From NCBI GenBank assembly GCA_019802505.1, contig JAFMOC010000093.1:901001-965000 (forward strand): DNA of 64,000 bases, read 5' to 3'. The notes under the pieces were generated by a model that searched no databases, was not told the origin of the DNA, and worked only from the letters and a program-made list of their open reading frames with translations. Shown here one piece after another: positions 62,032 to 64,000 of this stretch. Source of the stretch: Corydoras sp. C115. Taxonomy: Eukaryota > Chordata > Actinopteri > Siluriformes > Callichthyidae. Numbering within the stretch: the stretch's first letter is position 1; each line of letters opens with the position of its first letter. A program made the position numbers and the translations under genes.

Positions 62032-63611
62032 TTTCTTAATTCTCCTTCACTCATCAGTGATCCTGATATACTGACAGATTTTCCTCTTTCTGTTCTCTAA
62101 AGAGGGGTTTCAGTGTTCTTGACTTTGCTCAAGTCTTAATGTTACAAATTGAGGAAGTCAAAACTATTAGTTTTCCAAACAAAGATGACACCAACCGCAT
62201 GACTAGAGCCACAATGTCCAAATAAAGAAAGGGTAATGGGTCAAAAGTTTGCCTTTAACACTAACAATCATGCTTTTATTTGAATCATAGATTTATTTGA
62301 TGCTTATTATAATGAAAAATTCTGCAGACCAGATTCATGGTCTACATTTAGCTCCTCTGCTGTGAAATTCCACAAATGTTTAATTATGTATGACCTTTTT
62401 TAAAGTAATTAAAATATTGTTTGAATATTTCATCCATATATTACCTATGCAACTAAAAAAACCTTTATAACAAGTTAAATATTTGAAAGGATTTTTTTTT
62501 ATCAAACTACTGATAAGTAAAACGATAAGATTTTTACAAAAAATTACATAGCTATCATCTTATTAATCTATACATTGGGGTCTGTTTATTAAATAATAAT
62601 AGAAAATCAAGAGTTGCATTTAAGTGGATACGCTGATTATTAATGTTTGATAAAACACGCAGCTAATATTTAATTACACAAGGTAAGAGAATTGTACCCC
62701 GCCCTTTATGTCAACAGGATAAAGGTGGACTAAGAGGTTTACCTTGTTATGTTAATAGCTAACTGTATGGTAGTAAACCATACCCATAATGCAAAGTTCT
62801 TCTGTGTTCCACAATAGTTATGCATACAAACATTAATTTCATTATTAATTTATATACATGATGTTTTTAAAGTAGTGTTTTAACATGTAGTGGGATAAAC
62901 ATGTCACAGGTTAATTAATTAATAAGCTCAACACATTCTCCATAGGTTTACCTTACAAACTTTGTATAGAAAAATCTATTATTCTTTTGGTGAAGGATGC
63001 ATTTAATTTCCATAATATTCTAAGCATTTAATACATGTTCTCAGTAGAGATGTCATTTTATTTTCATTTAGAAAATCAATCAATTTAATCAGAATTGTTC
63101 AAAATCCTAAAGGCTCCGGTTCTGTATTCATTTCAGTATTTCTTTGTATTTTGAAATGTTTTACAACAATTGTTATGACTGTACTTTTGATATTGTATAT
63201 ATGCTGCATCTTCTCAATTTTGTGCTTAAAGCATGCAATGCATTGTCCATTCATAAACTTCAAATTATTTCACTTAACCTGCATGTTTTCAATAATGAAT
63301 TACTGTAAAGATTGTCAATGATTACAGAGATTATGACTTCAGTGTCATGTTTTGGTCTGGAGGAGAAAGAAAATGAGCAATTTACCAGAAAAAGTTACAC
63401 AGTATGTATCTCACACCTTTTTTTAAAAAAATCTGTTGCCCATAAACAACATGAGTTAATGTTTAATTATTTCTGCATGGGATGTGATATATACCGCCAG
63501 TTTATCTTCAATTGCAGTTCCTGGTTTATGTAATAAGGTGTCTCATTAATTCAAATGTCATTTTGCAAACCATTCTTCTTCTGCACCCAAAGTGTGTATT
63601 ACAGTTAAATG
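62032..63611. other. Divergent intergenic region, lectin gene to SLC13-like gene
   Basis: Holds the presumed promoters of both genes. AT-rich, with no repeat or exon recognised. A forward frame at 63312-63533 has an in-frame ATG and a GTATGT donor-like end near 63402, but its translation matches no family I know. Confidence 0.45.
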
Positions 63612-63713
63612 ATGGCAAACTGCATGATGTGGCTGCGGATTTATAGAAATTATGTAATTTCTATTCTGACACCTTTGCTGATCCTGCCTTTACCACTTAT
63701 TGGCAACACATCG
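63612..63713 (+). CDS. Probable first coding exon of an SLC13 sodium/carboxylate or sulfate carrier (partial)
   Basis: SLC13 proteins are plasma-membrane Na+-coupled carriers of dicarboxylates, citrate or sulfate. The exon reads MANCMMWLRIYRNYVISILT and then PLLILPLPLIGNTS, ending at TCG with the donor GTAAGA (63714 on), phase 0. The pattern of a short basic N-terminus, a Tyr-Arg pair, then a hydrophobic first helix with PLLILPLP is what I recall for SLC13A2-type starts, where the next exon begins with a Glu-Ala-x-Cys-Ala-Tyr stretch. That exon is outside the window, so the call rests on 34 residues. The ATG at 63612 is the first of three in frame. Confidence 0.6.
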
Positions 63714-64000
63714 GTAAGACTATACTCTTAAAATAATTAAGTAACAATGTGTTTATCTGTTATAGTACCTTTAGTCTTGGTGCAGCAACTTTTTTTTTTA
63801 TTTGTTAACATTATCTTATGTTGTCTTTGCTACTTAGTTTTGTAAGGTAGTTTAAACCGTTATATTAACTACAAGCCAAGTTTCTTTGGTATAAAGAGAA
63901 GCATTTCTCTCGGTTAAGGTCCAAGATTAAATAATTTTGTATTCTGTATAAACATGTTTAAAGATGACACTGAATTCTAGTTAGTTATTCCACCAAGCTC
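63714..64000. other. Intron of the SLC13-like gene, nothing recognised
   Basis: AT-rich DNA to the window edge; no second exon seen. Confidence 0.5.

Noticed and set aside
63312..63533. 73-codon frame as an extra upstream exon of the SLC13-like gene
   Set aside because: Its translation matches nothing recognisable, and the SLC13-type N-terminus already starts at 63612.
1..64000. CRISPR arrays, operons, prophage or viral genes
   Set aside because: None seen; the repeats are SINEs, microsatellites and a foldback element, and all genes are intron-bearing vertebrate genes.

Overview
The window is vertebrate nuclear DNA: split genes with GT-AG introns, long AT-rich introns, a tRNA-derived SINE family and CA/TG microsatellites. 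The protein families and the repeats point to a teleost fish. The SINE resembles the Mermaid/V-SINE type, and a palindromic foldback repeat looks like one common in catfish, characin and related genomes, so an ostariophysan (perhaps a catfish) is my best guess. That is inference from memory; no search was run.

Layout. (1) 350-8472 (+): the last four coding exons of the RNA helicase gene ddx31. (2) 10258-13323 (-): a complete three-exon barhl1 homeobox gene, tail to tail with ddx31. (3) 14723-35226 (-): cfap77, a ciliary microtubule-inner-protein gene of seven small exons spread over 20 kb. Its introns hold several complex stretches that may be conserved regulatory elements of barhl1. DDX31-BARHL1-CFAP77 is the order I recall from human 9q34. 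(4) 37529-40243 (+): an embigin-like two-Ig gene that appears to lack its membrane anchor. (5) 41103-44290 (-): mrps30. (6) 46143-47762 (+): hint2, head to head with mrps30; both products are mitochondrial, and a tandem cluster of four SINE copies separates them. (7) 51552-57264 (+): acsbg2, a bubblegum-type very-long-chain acyl-CoA synthetase in 14 coding exons. (8) 59211-62031 (-): a type II membrane C-type lectin receptor. (9) 63612-63713 (+): the probable first exon of an SLC13 carrier, cut by the window edge.

The genes do not form one pathway. mrps30 and hint2 may share an ancestral bidirectional promoter. barhl1, ddx31 and cfap77 look like a regulatory block, with bystander genes hosting elements of a developmental transcription factor. 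Between about 35 and 37.5 kb the content changes from genes I place on human 9q34 to genes I place on human 5p12/5q11 (embigin, MRPS30).

At least 16 pieces of one SINE family are scattered on both strands. Several are bounded by short target-site duplications, and several are 5'-truncated. No CRISPR, prokaryotic operon, virus or independent tRNA/rRNA gene was seen. Gene models were assembled by hand from reading frame, splice-site phase and remembered family similarity; every exon junction quoted is phase-consistent unless stated.
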